From Acidisphaera sp. S103 (GTDB taxonomy: Bacteria; Pseudomonadota; Alphaproteobacteria; Acetobacterales; Acetobacteraceae), in the NCBI RefSeq assembly GCF_009765975.1, contig NZ_LMUJ01000042.1:1-64000 (forward strand): a stretch of DNA of 64,000 nt. Direction: 5' to 3'. The translations under genes and the position numbers were made by a program. The notes beneath the pieces are model-generated. The model was not told where the DNA came from and did not search any database. It saw only the letters and a program-made list of their open reading frames with translations. This document shows, piece by piece, positions 61,029 through 64,000 of the stretch (positions within the stretch are counted from its first letter, which is position 1; every line of letters starts with the position of its first letter).

Positions 61029-63350
61029 TCAGCCGCCCGGCGGGTCGAACGCGCGGATCGGCGGCAGCGGGCCGTCAAAGCGCTCGATCTGCACGATCGT
61101 CAGTTGCCCGGTGCAGGCCTGCGCCAGTTTGGACGTGCCGGCGTCCCGGGTCAGCACATTCGGATTGCCGTGGACGCACAGCGGGCCGGCGGCGGCTCGG
61201 TCCAGCGGATCGTACCACGCACCCGTGGCAAGCTGAACCACCCCCGGACGCACCGCCTGACTGATCACCGCGCCCGCCAGGCAGGCACCACGATGGTTGA
61301 ACAGCCGCACCACGTCGCCGTCGGCGATTCCACGTGATGCCGCATCCGCGGGATGCAGGCGCACCGGCTCCCGCCCCTTGATCTTCGACGCCACGCTGAT
61401 CGCGCCAAAATCGAGCTGGCTATGCAGGCGAGTCGCCGGCTGGTTCGCCACCAGGTGCAGCGGATATTCCCGCATCAGCGGACTTCCCACACCCTCCACC
61501 GGCGGCATCCATGCGGGATGGCCGAGGCAATCGTCATAGCCATAGCTGGCGATGGTGGCGGACGCGATTTCCACCATGCCGGTCGGCGTCGGCAGCTTGC
61601 GATGATCGGGATCGGCGCGGAATTCCCGCACCACGCCGCCATCCCAGGGCAATGTCGGCAACACCAGCTCACCCGCCGCCCAAAACGCATCGAAATCGGG
61701 CGCGTCGCACCCCAGCCGCACCAGCGCCGCCCGCGTCGGTTCATATAGATGCCGCAGCCAATCCTCGGCGGAGCGGCCCTCGGTGAAGCTGTCGGCCACG
61801 CCCAGCCGCGCCGCCAGATCGGAGAAGATGGTGTAGTCGTCGCGGGCCTGGCCGAACGGTGCGGCGGCCGGATGCATCGCCACCAGCAGCGGATCGTTCC
61901 CCGCCGCGCCGATATCCGACCGCTCCAGCGTCACCGTCGCCGGAAACACGATGTCGGCGTGCCGGGCAGAGGCGGTCCAGACCGAATCATGCACGATCAC
62001 CGTGTCGGGACGGCAGAACGCCTGCCGCAGCCGGTTGATGTCCTGGTGATGATGGAACGGGTTGCCCCCGGCCCAGTAGACCAACCTGATGTCAGAATAT
62101 GTCAGCCGCCGTCCGTTGAAGTCGTAGTCCTGACCCGGGTTCAGCAGCAGATCGGCAATACGAGCGACCGGGATCAGGTCCGGCACGTTGTTCTGCCGCT
62201 GCGGCAGCGTCGGTAAAGGCACCGCCAGCGACGGTTTGCCGATATTCGCCAGCGAGCCCATCGCATAGACAAATCCGCCGCCGGCCAAGCCGATCTGCCC
62301 CAGCATGGCGGCCAGCACGACACCCATCCACACCGGCTGCTCGCCATGTTCGGCGCGCTGCAGCGACTGCGCGCAGGTCACCAGGGTGCGCTTGCCGGCC
62401 GCCTGGCGGGCGATGTCCCGGATCGCCGCCGCCGGCAGTTCGCAGATCGCGGCCGCCCAGTCAGCGTCCTTGGCGATACCGTCGGAACGGCCGGACAGAT
62501 AGGCCTCGAATTCCGGATAGCCGACGCAGTAGCGGTCGAGGAAGACCCTGTCGTGCAGTCCCTCCGCCATCAGCGTGTGGGCGATGCCCAGCATCAGCGG
62601 AACGTCGGTGCCGGGACGGATCGGGTGCCAGACCGGCTCGATTTCGGGCGGAAGATCGTCCCGCAACGGGCTGATCAGATGGAATCGCGCACCCCGCCGA
62701 TGCGCGGCCAACAGATGATCGCGGGCGAGGTGCTGGCTGGTGCCGCCGCTGCTGACGGCGGTGTTCTTCAGCGGCAGGCCGCCGAAGGCCAGCACCACAT
62801 CGGTTTGGGTGGACAGTTCCTGCCAACTCACGTTCTCCCGCCCGGCGGCTTCTTGCGACCCGATGACGTGCGGCAGGATCACCGCGGCAGCGGCGGAACT
62901 GTACGTATTGACCGACTTCACATAGCCGCCGAGGACATTCAGGAAGCGGTGAACCTGGCTTTGGGCGTGGTGGAAACGGCCGGCGCTGGACCAGCCATAC
63001 GATCCTCCGAACACCGCCCTGCCCCCATGATCGGTATAAACCCGCCGGAGTTCGCGGGCGGCGAGGTCGAGTGCGACTTCCCATGACACGGGGACAAAAT
63101 CCTCTCGCCCGCGCCGCCGATCGGGTCCCGGACCGTCCTTAAGCCAGCCCTTGCGGACCATCGGCGTGGCAATACGGGCACGATGGTCCAGCGCGGCCGG
63201 GATGTTGCCCAGCAGCCGCGCTGGGTCAGGATCGCTGGGATGTGGAATGATCCGGATGCCGTCTTCGTGCCGCAGGACAGAGAATGCACCCCAGTGGGAA
63301 CTGTGCGGGATCGGATATCCCGCGGGTTCGAAATCCATACACATGTCCAT
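61029..63350 (-). CDS. Molybdopterin oxidoreductase of the BisC/TorA (DMSO reductase) family
   Basis: The 773-residue protein resembles biotin sulfoxide/TMAO reductases. The region FGGSYGWSSAGRFHHAQSQVHRFLNVLGG near residues 114-142 contains the expected Mo-ligand Ser (121 or 122). Other landmarks are TFSDLAARLG-like (TIFSDLAARLGVADSF) and YPLHLVANQPATRLHSQLDFG near the C-terminus. No Tat signal or N-terminal FeS cluster motif: a cytosolic BisC-like enzyme that reduces an S- or N-oxide such as biotin or methionine sulfoxide. Start ATG 63350 chosen (MDMCMDFEP); ATG 63344 or 63338 are possible. It lies alone, divergent from the MCP fragment. Confidence 0.88.
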   Translation of the reverse strand: MDMCMDFEPAGYPIPHSSHWGAFSVLRHEDGIRIIPHPSDPDPARLLGNIPAALDHRARIATPMVRKGWLKDGPGPDRRRGREDFVPVSWEVALDLAARELRRVYTDHGGRAVFGGSYGWSSAGRFHHAQSQVHRFLNVLGGYVKSVNTYSSAAAAVILPHVIGSQEAAGRENVSWQELSTQTDVVLAFGGLPLKNTAVSSGGTSQHLARDHLLAAHRRGARFHLISPLRDDLPPEIEPVWHPIRPGTDVPLMLGIAHTLMAEGLHDRVFLDRYCVGYPEFEAYLSGRSDGIAKDADWAAAICELPAAAIRDIARQAAGKRTLVTCAQSLQRAEHGEQPVWMGVVLAAMLGQIGLAGGGFVYAMGSLANIGKPSLAVPLPTLPQRQNNVPDLIPVARIADLLLNPGQDYDFNGRRLTYSDIRLVYWAGGNPFHHHQDINRLRQAFCRPDTVIVHDSVWTASARHADIVFPATVTLERSDIGAAGNDPLLVAMHPAAAPFGQARDDYTIFSDLAARLGVADSFTEGRSAEDWLRHLYEPTRAALVRLGCDAPDFDAFWAAGELVLPTLPWDGGVVREFRADPDHRKLPTPTGMVEIASATIASYGYDDCLGHPAWMPPVEGVGSPLMREYPLHLVANQPATRLHSQLDFGAISVASKIKGREPVRLHPADAASRGIADGDVVRLFNHRGACLAGAVISQAVRPGVVQLATGAWYDPLDRAAAGPLCVHGNPNVLTRDAGTSKLAQACTGQLTIVQIERFDGPLPPIRAFDPPGG

Positions 63351-63491
63351 ACAGCGTTACAGATCTAAGGCTACCCCACCCCAGGCGATGCGTCCATGCA
63401 TCCCCTTGGGCCGTCCCGCTCGGGCCTTCATGATTCGTTAACCCATCCCGTTTATGACGGTCGGACGCATGACCGGACAGGGATCATCGCC

Positions 63492-64000
63492 TTGAACATT
63501 ATCAGCCATCTGCGGCTCCGCACCAAACTGACAGTGCTGCTGGGCATGTCGGCCGCGGCGATGATCGCCATCGGTATCGCCGGTGCATTCTCGCTGCATC
63601 AGCGCATGCTGGACGACCGGATCGAGAAACTGCGCGCCGTGGTCAATTCCGCGGTGACCCTCGCCGACGGGTTGGAATCACGGGTGGTCGCGCATGAACT
63701 TACGCGCCAGCAGGCTATCGACATGTTGCACAGCGACATCCGATCGATCCGCTTCGATGGCGGGACGGGCTACCTGGGAGCGTTGGATACCCGCACCGCG
63801 GTGACGCTGATGCATGGCGTCAACCCAAAGCTGGAAGGTGCGTCCTCGACGCTCGACATCGCCACGGGCAAGCCGATCACCCGCCTGATCGCCGATGCGG
63901 TACGGTCGTCTGACGAAGGTGTCGCCACCTACTGGTATCCGAAGCCGCATGAAACGGTCGCGCTGGAGAAGGTCGTCGCCGTGACCCGGTTCGCGCCGTG
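63492..64000 (+). CDS. Methyl-accepting chemotaxis protein, N-terminal part (cut by window edge)
   Basis: An open frame from TTG 63492 runs to the end without a stop. It encodes a first helix (TVLLGMSAAAMIAIGIAGAFSLH, residues 13-35) and a periplasmic single-Cache-like domain (GYLGALDTRTAVTLMHGVNPKLEGASS with MHGVNP near residue 109), the usual ligand-sensing module in chemoreceptors. The rest (HAMP and signalling domain) should lie beyond 64000. The TTG is chosen as the only start giving a short tail before the helix; it is preceded by ACAGGGATC. Confidence 0.75.
   Translation, partial: MNIISHLRLRTKLTVLLGMSAAAMIAIGIAGAFSLHQRMLDDRIEKLRAVVNSAVTLADGLESRVVAHELTRQQAIDMLHSDIRSIRFDGGTGYLGALDTRTAVTLMHGVNPKLEGASSTLDIATGKPITRLIADAVRSSDEGVATYWYPKPHETVALEKVVAVTRFAP

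Overview
The window is GC-rich chromosomal DNA with dense, mostly metabolic and housekeeping genes. It looks like an alphaproteobacterium, most plausibly of the Acetobacteraceae/Rhodospirillales side. The evidence is a Ros/MucR regulator, a metal-type KdsA, a CydDC pair, an OlsB-type ornithine acyltransferase, and a tsaB-rimI-...-mucR-fur-olsB-lnt-HTH order that resembles the usual alphaproteobacterial arrangement. There is no rRNA, no convincing tRNA, no prophage, no insertion sequence and no CRISPR array. The genus cannot be fixed from sequence alone.

Layout. 0.2-5.6 kb: kdsA with a coupled yjbR/mmcQ gene, a secreted CHAP protein, and a solute-binding protein translationally coupled to a dicarboxylate/amino-acid symporter. 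5.8-12.3 kb: cydDC, asd, an SDR and panC. 12.3-16.5 kb: a frameshifted DUF2332 gene opposite a catabolic-looking trio (amidohydrolase, Cys-type GrdB-like protein, CaiB/BaiF CoA transferase). 16.7-19.3 kb: an ArnT-like membrane glycosyltransferase and a GtrB-type GT2. 19.5-26.7 kb: an OmpA-like lipoprotein, an FAD oxidoreductase, a YbjQ-type protein, an SDR lacking the YxxxK pair with a divergent LysR, a chalcone-isomerase-like secreted protein, and a LysR/MFS divergent pair. 26.7-28.9 kb: the manganese module mntH-mntR, with a perfect 18-bp palindrome in front of mntH and a five-copy 57-bp palindromic tandem array between the genes.

28.9-37.4 kb: accA, TetR, a ModE-like regulator and a Mop (molbindin) gene, gabD with a clear terminator, an EamA transporter behind a possible leader peptide, a six-copy 25-bp tandem array and a large membrane protein. 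37.4-42.0 kb: a chemoreceptor, a YcgN-type Cys-cluster protein coupled to a DHDPS-family enzyme, and a CcdAB toxin-antitoxin pair. 42.0-47.4 kb: a tetR-MFP-RND efflux operon carrying a partial local duplication. 47.8-55.1 kb: an enolase-superfamily enzyme, a GT4, then a minus-strand chain dut, alpha/beta hydrolase, spermidine-synthase-like membrane protein and Tat-type PCMT methyltransferase. 55.2-60.9 kb: tsaB, rimI, TusA-like, mucR, fur, olsB, lnt and an XRE regulator. 61.0-64.0 kb: a BisC/TorA-type molybdoenzyme and the start of a Cache-domain chemoreceptor cut by the window edge.

No single locus is an obvious new defence or mobile system. The most unusual items are the palindromic array inside the mnt locus, the duplicated regulator/adaptor junction with its repeated operator-like motif, the GrdB-like/CoA-transferase trio, the Tat-PCMT operon, the olsB-lnt junction that seems to lack the usual miaB-ybeY block, and a family of dispersed intergenic hairpins.
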